NCBI RefSeq assembly: GCF_006363815.1
Contig: NZ_RRYT01000035.1
Location: 1-46,385, forward strand
Reading direction: 5' to 3'
DNA: 46,385 nt
From: Thermomonospora catenispora
Lineage (GTDB): Bacteria; Actinomycetota; Actinomycetes; Streptosporangiales; Streptosporangiaceae
Shown piece by piece: positions 7,050-15,753 of this stretch (positions are counted from its first letter, which is position 1; the number at the start of each line of letters is the position of its first letter). The notes under the pieces are model-generated. The model ran no database searches. It saw nothing but the letters and a program-made list of their open reading frames with translations, and was not told where the DNA came from. The position numbers and the translations under genes are program-made.

Positions 7050-9097
7050 CGGTGCTGCGGGTCGCCGACCTTCGGGTGACCTTCCGGGACGCCACGGTTC
7101 CCGCCGTGCGCGGGATGGACCTGGCCGTCGACCGCGGCGAGGTGCACGCGGTCGTCGGGGAGTCCGGCTGCGGCAAGACCACCACCGCCCTCGCCCTGCT
7201 CGGCCTGCTGCCGCCCGGCACCGAGGTCGCCGGGTCGGTGCGACTGCACGGAAAGGAGCTGGTCGGCCGCTCCGACGCCGAGCTGGCCCGGGTGCGCGGC
7301 CGGGACATCGCGATGGTGTTCGCCGATCCGTCGTCGGCGCTGACCCCGGTGCGCACGGTGGGGGACCAGATCGCCGAGACGATCCGGATCCACCAGGGGG
7401 CCTCCCGGGCCGCCGCCCGCGCCCGCGCGGTGCGGCTGCTGGACCTGGTGGGGATCCCCGATCCGGCCCGCCGCGCCCGCGCCTATCCGCACGAGCTGTC
7501 GGGAGGGATGCGGCAACGCGTCATGATCGCCATGGCGGTCGCCAACGATCCGGCGGTCATCGTCGCCGACGAGCCCACCGCCGCCCTGGACGGCACCGTC
7601 CGGGCGCAGGTGCTGCAGGTGCTGCGCGCCGCGGGGGAGGCGACCGGCGCGGCGATCGTGCTGATCACCCATGATCTGGGGGTGGCGGCCGAGATCGCCG
7701 ATCGGGTCACCGTCATGTACGCCGGCCGCCCCGTCGAGAGCGGACCGGTCGAGGAGGTGTACGCCCGGCCGCGGATGCCCTACACCATCGGCCTGCTCCA
7801 GGCGGTGCCCCGGCTGGACGGACGGCCGCCGTTCGGCCCGGCGGTGCCCGGCCCGCGCAGGCCCGTGCTGGTGCCGATCGACGGCGTCCCTCCGCAGCGG
7901 CCCGGCCCCGGATGCTCCTTCTCCCCGCGCTGCCCGATCTCCGGGCCGCGCTGCGCGGAGGAGGAGCCCGGGCCCCGGCCGGTCCCCGGCGCCGACGGCC
8001 ACACCGTCGCCTGCCTGCAGGACGTGGCGGATCCGGCGGCCGTCTACCCCCCGCCCGACCCGGGGCCGGAGCCCGCCGTCGACCGCGTCGAACGACCGGT
8101 GGTGCTGGAGGTCTCCGGCCTGGTCCGCCACCATGTGCGGCGCGGAGCGGGGCCGCTGCGCCGTCGCCGCGACACCGTGCGCGCGGTCGACGGCGTCGAC
8201 TTCACGGTGCGCCGGGGGGAGACCCTGGCCCTGGTGGGCGAGTCCGGCTGCGGCAAGACCACCACGCTGCTGGAGATCCTGCGGCTGCGCGCCCCCCAGG
8301 CCGGGCGGATCACCGTGCTCGGGCACGACACCGCGGCGTTGGACCGCGCCACCCGCCGGGCGCTGCGCCGCGACGTGCAGGCGGTGTTCCAGGACCCGCT
8401 GGCGTCGCTGGACCCCCTGATGCGGGTCGCCGAGATCGTCGCCGAGCCGCTTCTCGCGCACGGTCACCGCCGCCGTGACGTCGGCGGTCCGGTCCGCGAG
8501 CTGCTGGCGATGGTCGGGCTTCCGGCGGAGCTGGCCTGGCGCCACCCCGGCGCCCTGTCGGGCGGGCAGCGGCAGCGGGTCGCCATCGCCCGCGCGCTGG
8601 CGCTGCGCCCTCGGCTGCTGCTGCTGGACGAGCCGGTCTCCGCCCTGGACGTCTCCGTGCAGGCCGGGATCTGCAATCTGCTGACCCGGCTGCAGGACCG
8701 GCTCGGCCTGACATGCCTGCTGGTGACCCACGACCTGGCCGTGGCTCGGCACGTCGCCGACCGGATCGCGGTGATGTACCTGGGGCGGATCGTGGAGCTC
8801 GGCGACGTCCGAGGGGTCTGCCGGGACCCCGCCCACCCCTACACCCGGGCGCTGCTGTCGGCGGTCCCGGTGCCCGACCCCGCGCGTGCGCGCCGCCGCC
8901 CCCGGGCGGTGCTGCCCGGAGACCCGCCCGACCCGGCCGCTCCGCCGCCCGGCTGCCGGTTCCGCCCCCGCTGCCCCCGCTACCGGACCCTGGAGGCCGG
9001 CCGGGCGCGGCGCTGCGAGGAGGAGGAGCCCCGCTCGACGGAGGTCGCCCCGGGCCGGTACGCGGCCTGCCACTATCCGGAGACGACCAGCCCATGA
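7046..9097 (+). CDS. Fused double ABC ATPase for peptide-type uptake (DppD-DppF fusion)
   Basis: The 683-residue protein carries two complete ATPase units that are separate subunits in E. coli Dpp/Opp. Unit 1 has Walker A GESGCGKTT near 38-46 and the signature LSGGMRQR near 152. Unit 2 has Walker A again near 398-406 and the signature LSGGQRQR near 507. Each unit ends with the oligopeptide-transporter C-terminal extension, with Cys-rich GCSFSPRCPI and GCRFRPRCPR blocks. In some relatives these hold a 4Fe-4S cluster. GTG 7046 was chosen because it overlaps the upstream stop and gives the normal N-terminus; a longer in-frame extension would lie inside the permease gene. Confidence 0.93.
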   Translation: MTVLRVADLRVTFRDATVPAVRGMDLAVDRGEVHAVVGESGCGKTTTALALLGLLPPGTEVAGSVRLHGKELVGRSDAELARVRGRDIAMVFADPSSALTPVRTVGDQIAETIRIHQGASRAAARARAVRLLDLVGIPDPARRARAYPHELSGGMRQRVMIAMAVANDPAVIVADEPTAALDGTVRAQVLQVLRAAGEATGAAIVLITHDLGVAAEIADRVTVMYAGRPVESGPVEEVYARPRMPYTIGLLQAVPRLDGRPPFGPAVPGPRRPVLVPIDGVPPQRPGPGCSFSPRCPISGPRCAEEEPGPRPVPGADGHTVACLQDVADPAAVYPPPDPGPEPAVDRVERPVVLEVSGLVRHHVRRGAGPLRRRRDTVRAVDGVDFTVRRGETLALVGESGCGKTTTLLEILRLRAPQAGRITVLGHDTAALDRATRRALRRDVQAVFQDPLASLDPLMRVAEIVAEPLLAHGHRRRDVGGPVRELLAMVGLPAELAWRHPGALSGGQRQRVAIARALALRPRLLLLDEPVSALDVSVQAGICNLLTRLQDRLGLTCLLVTHDLAVARHVADRIAVMYLGRIVELGDVRGVCRDPAHPYTRALLSAVPVPDPARARRRPRAVLPGDPPDPAAPPPGCRFRPRCPRYRTLEAGRARRCEEEEPRSTEVAPGRYAACHYPETTSP

Positions 9098-10788
9098 GAA
9101 CACTTCGCGCTCTCGCGTCATCGTCGGCGCTGCTCGCCCTGCTCGTCGCGGCGGGGTGCACCGTCCACCGCCCCGCGGGGCCGCGGGCCCCCGACGAGAT
9201 GTCCGCGCTCCCCGCCTCCGACGTCAACCCGACGCCCCGGGAGCGGCTGCGCACCGGGGGCGTCCTGCGCTGGCCGATGCCCGAGTTCCCGGTCCAGTGG
9301 AACTTCCACCATGTCCAAGGGGCCAAGGGCGTGGTGAACGAGGTGCTGCGGGGCGTGATGCCGTATCTGATGCGGTCCGACGAGAGGGGAGTCGTCCGGC
9401 CCGTGCCCGAATACCTCGACAAGGTCGAGGTCGTCACCGAGCCCCGTCAGGTCGTCACCTACACCATCGATCCGCGGGCCCGGTGGTCGGACGGCACCCC
9501 CATCACCTACCGGGACTTCGCCGCCCAGGCCCGCGCCCTGTCCGGGCGCGACCGGCGGTACCGGGTCGCCGCGGTCACCGGCTACGACCGGATCGCCAGG
9601 GTCGAACGGGGCCGTACCGACCGGCAGGCGGTGGTGGTGTTCGCCCGGCCGTACGCCGACTGGCGGTCGCTGTTCACCCCGCTGTACCCGGCCGGAACCT
9701 GCGGGGACCCCCGGGTCTTCAACGAGGGCTGGGTGAACCGGGTTCCGGTCGGCGCCGGGCCGTTCCGGGTGGAGTCCATCGACCGGACCGCCAAGACCGT
9801 CACCATCGCCCGCGATCCGCGGTGGTGGGGGCGTCCCGCCCTGCTGGACCGCATCGTGTTCCGGGTGATGGACCCCGCCGCCGTGCCCGGCGCGTTCGCC
9901 AACGGCGAGGTGGACGTGCTGGACGCCGGAGGCGACGCCAGCGCCTACCGGCGGGCGCTGTCGGTGAAGGGGGCGGTGGTCCGCCGCGCCGCCGGGCCGG
10001 ACTGGCGGCATCTGACGTTCAACGCGGCGAGCCCGATGCTGACGGACGTGCGGGTCAGGCAGGCGATCATGGCGGGGATCGACCGGCGGGCGCTGGCCGA
10101 GGCCGATCTGAAGGACCTGGACTGGCCGATCCGGACGCTCGGCAACCACTTCTTCATGCACACCCAGGCCGGTTACCGGGACAACTCCGGAGTGATCGGC
10201 CGGTACGACCCGGACCGGGCGCGGCGGCTGCTGGACGCGGCGGGGTGGCGGCGGTCGGGACGGTACCGGACGCGCGCCGGACGCACCCTGAGGCTGCGGT
10301 TCGTGGTGCCCGCCACCCAGCAGATCAGCAAGCGGGAGGGCGAGCTGGTACAGGCCATGCTGGACCGGATCGGGGTGCGGGTCGACATCGTGCCGGTGCC
10401 GACCGACGACCTGTTCGACAGGTACGTGCTGCCGGGGAATTTCGACATCGTGCCCTTCTCCTGGCTGGGCACCCCGTTCCCGATCTCCTCCAACCGGGCG
10501 GTGTTCGCCCGGCCGAAGGGCGGCAACGTCCAGCAGAACTACTCCCGGATCGGGACGGCGGAGCTGGACCGGGCGATGGACCGGGCCGCCGCCGAGCTCG
10601 ATCCGGCCGAGGCCCGCGAGCTGATCAACAAGGCCGACCGGCTGGTGTGGGAGCAGGCCACGGTGCTGCCCCTCTACCAGCGGCCCCAGCTGCTGGCGGT
10701 CCGCGCCGATCTGGCCAACTTCGGCGCCCGCGGCTTCCACGACCTGGCGTACGAGGACATCGGCTTCCTCGCGCCCGCCGCCCGCTGA
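9094..10788 (+). CDS. Extracellular solute-binding lipoprotein, family 5
   Basis: This 564-residue lipoprotein captures substrate outside the cell for the adjacent importer. The N-terminus has a basic start, a hydrophobic stretch and lipobox LVAAGC with Cys22 as the lipidation site. The SBP_bac_5 core shows WSDGTPITYRDF near 130 and the LTDVRVRQAIMAGIDRRAL helix near 318-340. These are typical of peptide, opine and nickel binders. Its ATG overlaps the stop of the ATPase gene. The gene ends 11 bp from a convergent gene. The ligand cannot be predicted here. Confidence 0.92.
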   Translation: MRTLRALASSSALLALLVAAGCTVHRPAGPRAPDEMSALPASDVNPTPRERLRTGGVLRWPMPEFPVQWNFHHVQGAKGVVNEVLRGVMPYLMRSDERGVVRPVPEYLDKVEVVTEPRQVVTYTIDPRARWSDGTPITYRDFAAQARALSGRDRRYRVAAVTGYDRIARVERGRTDRQAVVVFARPYADWRSLFTPLYPAGTCGDPRVFNEGWVNRVPVGAGPFRVESIDRTAKTVTIARDPRWWGRPALLDRIVFRVMDPAAVPGAFANGEVDVLDAGGDASAYRRALSVKGAVVRRAAGPDWRHLTFNAASPMLTDVRVRQAIMAGIDRRALAEADLKDLDWPIRTLGNHFFMHTQAGYRDNSGVIGRYDPDRARRLLDAAGWRRSGRYRTRAGRTLRLRFVVPATQQISKREGELVQAMLDRIGVRVDIVPVPTDDLFDRYVLPGNFDIVPFSWLGTPFPISSNRAVFARPKGGNVQQNYSRIGTAELDRAMDRAAAELDPAEARELINKADRLVWEQATVLPLYQRPQLLAVRADLANFGARGFHDLAYEDIGFLAPAAR

Positions 10789-10799
10789 GCCGGCGACGG

Positions 10800-11498
10800 T
10801 CAGGGGAGCCGCACTTCGATGCCCCTGCGGTCGGCGGTGAAGCGGGCGTGCCACACGTACAGCCGGACGGTGCCGTCGGCGATCCCCTCCTCCATCGGCA
10901 TCTGGGTGGCGATCCGCACCAGGTACGAGGCGCCGGGCGGCATGAGCCGGTCGCCGCTGTCCTCCTCGATCGGGGGCTCGGAGCCGTCCAGCCGCGCCAC
11001 GACCTCGCTGTGGGTAGGCGGCGTGCACAGGTCGTCGGGGACGCCCGCCTGCGGCGCGCACCGGTCCCGCAGCTCCTCGGGGACGTGCGCGCGGGACAGG
11101 TACAGGTCGGCCGGGAAGTCCAGCAGGATCGGCCGCCGCATGGTGTTGGTCAGCACGTACTCGCCGTAGGCGTGGGTCCGTCCGGGCGGCGGGGGAGTGC
11201 TCTGCGACAGCGGCCGGTCCTCGACACCGGTGCGGACCGCGCCCAGCGCATAGGTGTAGCCCTCCGGGGTGGTCACGCTCAGCGTCGGCCCGGTCGTGGG
11301 GGAGGGCGCCACGGTGAGGGAGGCGTCCCGCACGGCCTTCCGCGGGCGGGCCGGCGCCTCCTCCCCGGCGTCCGGCCGCAGCGCCAGATGACCGGCCACG
11401 AGGGCTCCAGCGCCCAGGACTCCGGCGAGCGCCCCGGCCAGGCCGATCCGCCCGGCGTTGCTCTTCTTGCGACGGTGGGAGCGGTGGTTTCCTGACAT
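10800..11498 (-). CDS. Membrane-anchored extracytoplasmic protein of unknown function
   Basis: I do not recognise a family. The 232-residue product starts with a short basic segment (HRSHRRKK), then one hydrophobic stretch near 17-40 that would anchor it, leaving about 190 residues outside the cell. The outer part includes a beta-rich stretch (THAYGEYVLTNTMRRPILLDFPADLYL), a pair of cysteines within 15 residues, and a C-terminal VRLYVWHARF segment. There is no lipobox. ATG 11498 is chosen because everything upstream in the frame is low-complexity Arg/Gly. It is convergent with the transporter operon and not obviously linked to it. Confidence 0.7.
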   Translation of the reverse strand: MSGNHRSHRRKKSNAGRIGLAGALAGVLGAGALVAGHLALRPDAGEEAPARPRKAVRDASLTVAPSPTTGPTLSVTTPEGYTYALGAVRTGVEDRPLSQSTPPPPGRTHAYGEYVLTNTMRRPILLDFPADLYLSRAHVPEELRDRCAPQAGVPDDLCTPPTHSEVVARLDGSEPPIEEDSGDRLMPPGASYLVRIATQMPMEEGIADGTVRLYVWHARFTADRRGIEVRLP

Positions 11499-11629
11499 CG
11501 ACGGGTTTCCGGTTCGAGGGTGCGCTGGGCCGTGACGCGGAGGGGCTCGAGAGAAGGACTCAGGGAAGCCGCCTTCGGCGTCGTCTCGGTGACGACAGAG
11601 GGCGATGGCAGACCATATCGGACAAAACG

Positions 11630-12904
11630 CTACAGACCGAATGCGGCCCGCCCCAGCCCGCGCAGCGAGGCGTCCAGCACCTCGGCGGTGTGCGCCACGG
11701 CGATCTCCTCGCCCCTGCGGCGCAGCGCGGCGGCGATCTGCATGGAGCAGCCGGGGTTGGCGGCGACCAGCAGCTCGGCCCCGGTGGCGGAGACGTTCGC
11801 GGCCTTGCGGTCGCCCAGCTGCGCCGCCGCCTCGGGCTGCAGCAGGTTGTAGGTGCCGGCCGACCCGCAGCACAGGTCGGGGTCGGCGATCTCCGCGATC
11901 GTCAGCTCGGGGATCGCGGCCAGCAGCGCCCGCGGCTGGGAGCGGATCCCCTGGGCGTGGGAGAGGTGGCAGGCGTCGTGATAGGCGACCGTGAGCGGCA
12001 GCGGGCGCCGCTCCGCCCGCGGCCCCAGCTCCACCAGGAACTCGGCCAGGTCACGGGTCTTGGCGGCGACCGCCTCCGCGCGAGCGGACCACACCGGGTC
12101 GTCGGCCAGCAGCCTGCGGTACTCCTTCATCGCCGATCCGCAGCCCGCCGCGTTCACCACCACCACGTCCACCCCCTCGAACGCGGCGATGGTGCGGCGG
12201 GCGAACTCCCGGCCCTCCCGCTCCCGGCCCGCGTGCACCGACAGGGCGCCGCAGCATCCCTGGTCGCGGGGGATCACCACGTCGCAGCCCTCCAGCGCCA
12301 GCACCCGGGCGGTGGCGGCGTTCACGCCGGGGAAGAACTCCCGCTGCACGCAGCCGGTCAGCATGCCCACCGTGGCCCGGTGCCGTCCGCGCGCCGGGAC
12401 GCGTTCCGGCAGCCGGGGCGCGGGTCGCACCGGAGGGGCCAGCCGCTCCATCGCGGCCAGGGCGGGGGACAGCCGCTCCAGCATCCCGGTGCGGCGGACC
12501 CACCGGTCCAGCCCGCTGCGCTGATAAAGCCGCAGGAGACCGCGCACCGCGTGCAGCCTGCGCGGGTGGGGGAACAGCCGGAAGATCAGCTCGCGGAGCG
12601 CCCGCTCGGAGAGCGGGCGCGGATGCCGCCGCTCCACCTCGGCGCGGGTGAGCTCGATCAGCCGGTCGTAGCGCACTCCGGACGGGCACGCCGTCACGCA
12701 CGCCATGCAGCCCAGGCACCGGTCGAAGTGCTCGACCATCGGGTCGCTCAGCGGCTCGCCCGCCGCGTGCTGGCCCATCAGGTGGATCCGACCGCGGGGG
12801 GAGTCCATCTCCTGGCCCCACAGCGCGTACGTCGGGCAGGTGGGCAGGCAGAAGCCGCAGTGCACGCAGTCATCGAGCAGCGTGCGCAGCTCTTCGGACG
12901 CCAT
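11630..12904 (-). CDS. glcF: Glycolate oxidase iron-sulfur subunit GlcF
   Basis: GlcF passes electrons from the flavin subunits of glycolate oxidase to the membrane quinone pool. The 424-residue protein has two classical 4Fe-4S motifs, C13-C16-C19-C23 and C63-C66-C69-C73. Two cysteine-rich CCG domains follow, with QGCCGALSVHAGR and LCCGSAGTYNLLQPE. The start lies 1 nt after the stop of glcE, and the last gene of the three-gene operon ends at 11630. Length and motifs match E. coli GlcF closely. Confidence 0.95.
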   Translation of the reverse strand: MASEELRTLLDDCVHCGFCLPTCPTYALWGQEMDSPRGRIHLMGQHAAGEPLSDPMVEHFDRCLGCMACVTACPSGVRYDRLIELTRAEVERRHPRPLSERALRELIFRLFPHPRRLHAVRGLLRLYQRSGLDRWVRRTGMLERLSPALAAMERLAPPVRPAPRLPERVPARGRHRATVGMLTGCVQREFFPGVNAATARVLALEGCDVVIPRDQGCCGALSVHAGREREGREFARRTIAAFEGVDVVVVNAAGCGSAMKEYRRLLADDPVWSARAEAVAAKTRDLAEFLVELGPRAERRPLPLTVAYHDACHLSHAQGIRSQPRALLAAIPELTIAEIADPDLCCGSAGTYNLLQPEAAAQLGDRKAANVSATGAELLVAANPGCSMQIAAALRRRGEEIAVAHTAEVLDASLRGLGRAAFGL

Positions 12905-12905
12905 C

Positions 12906-14111
12906 TCAGATGCCTCCCACGAAGCGGCCGGGGCTCAGGCGGTGCCCGGGGTCGAACTGGTCCTTCACCCGTCGCATCAGCGTCAACGCCGGGACGGGGC
13001 CCCACAGGTCGATCTCGTCCCGGACCGGCTGCGGGGCGTACCGGACGGTCGCGGCGCCCACCGACCGCAGGGCTTTGAGCAGCGCCGCCGCCTCGGCGGG
13101 ATCCGTGGTGTCCAGGCCGACGAACAGGCCGCCCAGCCCCGCCGAGCCGCGCAGCCGGGCGCCGGGGGCCGCGGCGAGCGCGGCGACGAGGCGGGGGAGC
13201 GCGGAGGGCGGGGCGGTGACCTCGATCAACGTGCTGCCCTCGGGGTAGACGCCCCACCACCGCGGCGGGGCGTCGGCGATCCGGGCGTCGGGGCCGAGGA
13301 CGCCGGCCACGGCCTCGGCCCGCGCCGCGACCCCCTCCGGGACGCCCTCGACCAGCACCCCGACGGTGACCGGGCCGTCGGATGCGGCGTCCACCTCGAT
13401 CGCCGCGGGCGCGAGGGGGGAGTGCAGCACGCCGCGCACCGCCTGCCAGGCGCGTTCGGCGTGCTCGGCGGCGCCGGTGACGTAGGCGCGGGCCTGCGGC
13501 AGCGGATGCAGCCGGAAGGCCGCCTCCACGATCAGGCCCAGGGTGCCGAACGACCCGGTGAGCAGCTTGCCCAGGTCGTATCCGGCGACGTTCTTGACGA
13601 CCTTGCCGCCCGCCTTGGCGACCTGACCGTCCGCCCGGATCATCGTGACGCCGATCAGCAGGTCGCGGGACGACCCGTACAGCAGGCGCAGCGGGCCGCC
13701 CGCCGCCGTGGCGAGGGTGCCGCCCACCGTGGAGCCGGGCAGCGGGCGGTCCAGCGCGAGCCGCTGCCCATGGGCGGCCAGCGTCTCGGCGAGCCGGTCC
13801 AGGGACAGCCCGGCCTCCACCTTGACCACCAGGTCGTCGGCGGCGTGCTCGATCACCCGGTCCAGCCGGGCGGTGTCCAGCAGCAGATCGCAGCGGGTCG
13901 GGGGCATGCCCCAGTCCAGCCGGGTCTCGTTGCCGCGCGGGATCACCGCCAGGTCCCGTTCGGCGGCCACCCGCATGACCGCGCTCGCCTCCTCGACCGT
14001 GCCGGGCGCGGCGACGATCGAGGGCGTCACTCCGAGCACGCCCTCCTCGGGCCGGCCCTCGCGGACCTCGTCGCAGACCCGCCTGAGGGCCTCCAGCGCG
14101 TCGCCGGTCAA
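12906..14111 (-). CDS. glcE: Glycolate oxidase FAD-binding subunit GlcE
   Basis: GlcE is the shorter flavin-binding partner of GlcD. The 401-residue protein has the FAD_binding_4 region, with AVIPRGNETRLDWG near 53-66, PGSTVGGTLATAAGGP near 125 and GSFGTLGLIVEAAFRLHPLP near 180. It lacks the large C-terminal oxidase domain, as expected. I place the start at TTG 14111: it overlaps the glcD stop, has a good AGGCGGAG site 5 nt upstream, and yields the family N-terminus. There is no ATG or GTG near this point. The protein is about 50 residues longer than E. coli GlcE. Confidence 0.91.
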   Translation of the reverse strand: MTGDALEALRRVCDEVREGRPEEGVLGVTPSIVAAPGTVEEASAVMRVAAERDLAVIPRGNETRLDWGMPPTRCDLLLDTARLDRVIEHAADDLVVKVEAGLSLDRLAETLAAHGQRLALDRPLPGSTVGGTLATAAGGPLRLLYGSSRDLLIGVTMIRADGQVAKAGGKVVKNVAGYDLGKLLTGSFGTLGLIVEAAFRLHPLPQARAYVTGAAEHAERAWQAVRGVLHSPLAPAAIEVDAASDGPVTVGVLVEGVPEGVAARAEAVAGVLGPDARIADAPPRWWGVYPEGSTLIEVTAPPSALPRLVAALAAAPGARLRGSAGLGGLFVGLDTTDPAEAAALLKALRSVGAATVRYAPQPVRDEIDLWGPVPALTLMRRVKDQFDPGHRLSPGRFVGGI

Positions 14112-15556
14112 AACAGCTCCGCCTTTCCTTCCCGCACCAGCGGATGGGGCTCCTTGCGGATCCCCGGGACCTCGCCGCACAGCCTGGGCGTGGGGAACAC
14201 CTTGCCGGGGTTGCACAGCCCCGCCGGGTCGAAGGCGCACCGCACCATCTGCATGGTGTCCAGGTCGACCTCGGTGAACATGCGGGGCATGTGGCGGGCC
14301 TTGTCGACCCCCACCCCGTGCTCCCCGGTGATCGACCCGCCGTGCTCGATGCACAGGTCGAGGATCCTGCCGGACACCTCCTCGGCGCGCCGGGCCGCCT
14401 CCGGCTCGGCGTCGTCGAACAGCACCAGCGGATGCAGGTTGCCGTCCCCGGCGTGGAAGACGTTGGCCACCCGCACCCCCGAGTCGCGGGACAGCTCGTC
14501 GATGCGGGCCAGCACCCGCGGCAGCGCCGTCCGCGGGATCACCCCGTCCTGCACCAGATAGGCGGGGCTGATCCGGCCGACCGCCGCGAACGCCGACTTG
14601 CGCCCCCGCCAGATCAGCTCGCGCTCGGCCTCGTCGGCGGCGGTGCGGATCTCGAACGCGCCTCTCTCGCGGCACAGCCGCCGCACCTCGGCGAACTCCC
14701 GTTCCACCTCGGCCGCGGGACCGTCCAGCTCCACGATCAGCACCGCCCCGGCGCCCTCGGGGTATCCGCAGGCCACCGCCGCCTCGGCGGCCTCGATGGA
14801 CAACGCGTCCATCATCTCGATCGCGGCCGGCACGATCCCCGCGCCGATGATCGCCGACACCGCGGCCCCGCCCGCCTCGATCGTCTCGAACGCCGCCAGC
14901 AGCGTCTGCACCGTCTCCGGCAGCCGGGTCAGCCGTACCGTGATCTTGGTGGTGATGCCGAGCGTGCCCTCGGAGCCGACGAACGCGCCGAGCAGGTCAT
15001 AGCCCCCGTCCCCGCGGGAGATCGTGGTGATCTCCCCGTCGGGGGTGACGATCTCGCAGGCCAGCACGTGGTGCGCGGTGAAGCCGTACTTCAGGCAGTG
15101 CGCCCCGCCGGAGTTCTCCGCCACGTTCCCGCCGATCGAGCAGATCTGCTGGCTGGAGGGGTCGGGCGCGAAGTAGTACCCGTATGGCCGGGCCGCCCGG
15201 GTCAGCTCCAGGTTGATCACTCCGGGCTCCACCACGGCCCGCTGGTCGTCGGGGTCGATCCGCAGGATCCGCCGCATGCGCGAGGTCACGATCAGCACCC
15301 CGTCCGTCCGCGGCAGCGCCCCGCCCGACAGTCCCGTCCCGGATCCGCGCGCCACGTACGGCACGCCCGCCGCCGCGCACTCCCGCACCACCATCGCGAT
15401 CTGCTCGGCGGTGTCGGGCAGCACCACCAGTCCCGGTGTCGCCCGGTGGTGCGTCAGCCCGTCGCACTCGTACGTGCGCAGCCGCACCGGATCGGTGATG
15501 ACCCACTCGTCCCCGATCGCCTCGGCGAAGCGCCGGGCCAACGCCGCCAACCCCAT
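14108..15556 (-). CDS. glcD: Glycolate oxidase catalytic FAD subunit GlcD
   Basis: GlcD oxidises glycolate (and often D-lactate) to glyoxylate. The 482-residue protein has an FAD_binding_4 domain with RGSGTGLSGGALP at 70-82 and IGGNVAENSGGAHCLKYG at 141-158. The FAD-oxidase_C domain includes the metal and substrate motifs HAGDGNLHP at 368-376 and GEHGVGVDK at 411-419. It is the first gene of the minus-strand glcDEF operon, and an AGCGGAG site lies just before ATG 15556. A related D-lactate dehydrogenase function cannot be excluded for GlcD alone, but the intact glcE and glcF make glycolate oxidase the best call. Confidence 0.94.
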   Translation of the reverse strand: MGLAALARRFAEAIGDEWVITDPVRLRTYECDGLTHHRATPGLVVLPDTAEQIAMVVRECAAAGVPYVARGSGTGLSGGALPRTDGVLIVTSRMRRILRIDPDDQRAVVEPGVINLELTRAARPYGYYFAPDPSSQQICSIGGNVAENSGGAHCLKYGFTAHHVLACEIVTPDGEITTISRGDGGYDLLGAFVGSEGTLGITTKITVRLTRLPETVQTLLAAFETIEAGGAAVSAIIGAGIVPAAIEMMDALSIEAAEAAVACGYPEGAGAVLIVELDGPAAEVEREFAEVRRLCRERGAFEIRTAADEAERELIWRGRKSAFAAVGRISPAYLVQDGVIPRTALPRVLARIDELSRDSGVRVANVFHAGDGNLHPLVLFDDAEPEAARRAEEVSGRILDLCIEHGGSITGEHGVGVDKARHMPRMFTEVDLDTMQMVRCAFDPAGLCNPGKVFPTPRLCGEVPGIRKEPHPLVREGKAELF

Positions 15557-15701
15557 GGCTCCGCTCCCCCTCAGGCCCCCTCGGCCGCGCGCGACCGCCG
15601 CCCGGCGGTCTCGGTCCGCGCCGGCCTGCCGCCTCGTCGTTCCCCTTGTCCGGTCTTCCCTTTACGGTAACTTCGCCCCTCGCCTGCGGGCCCCGCCGCC
15701 G

Positions 15702-15728
15702 GCCCCGCTCGCGCGCGGCGAGCGGGGC
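15702..15728 (-). terminator. Hairpin after malate synthase gene
   Basis: The arms 15702-15712 and 15718-15728 form a perfect 11-bp G+C stem with a 5-nt loop, 26 bp past the aceB stop. There is no U-run, as is common in actinobacteria. It also lies upstream of glcD and probably separates the two transcripts. Confidence 0.6.
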
Positions 15729-15753
15729 GGACGGAACGGGCCCGTGCAGGGCG

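Noticed and set aside
6509-9121. 870-codon minus-strand frame opposite the transporter genes
   Set aside because: It is Gly/Arg/Gln/His-rich with no motif, as expected from antisense of G+C-rich codons. The plus-strand genes have full motifs and overlapping starts.
9118-11061. 647-codon minus-strand frame opposite the solute-binding protein gene
   Set aside because: Composition is typical antisense (Arg, Pro, His, Gly). The plus strand has a lipobox and a family 5 binding-protein core.
15661-15675. TTACGGTAA near-palindrome upstream of glcD as an operator
   Set aside because: It is only 4+4 bp around a central base, with no second copy. It is too short to claim in 46 kb.
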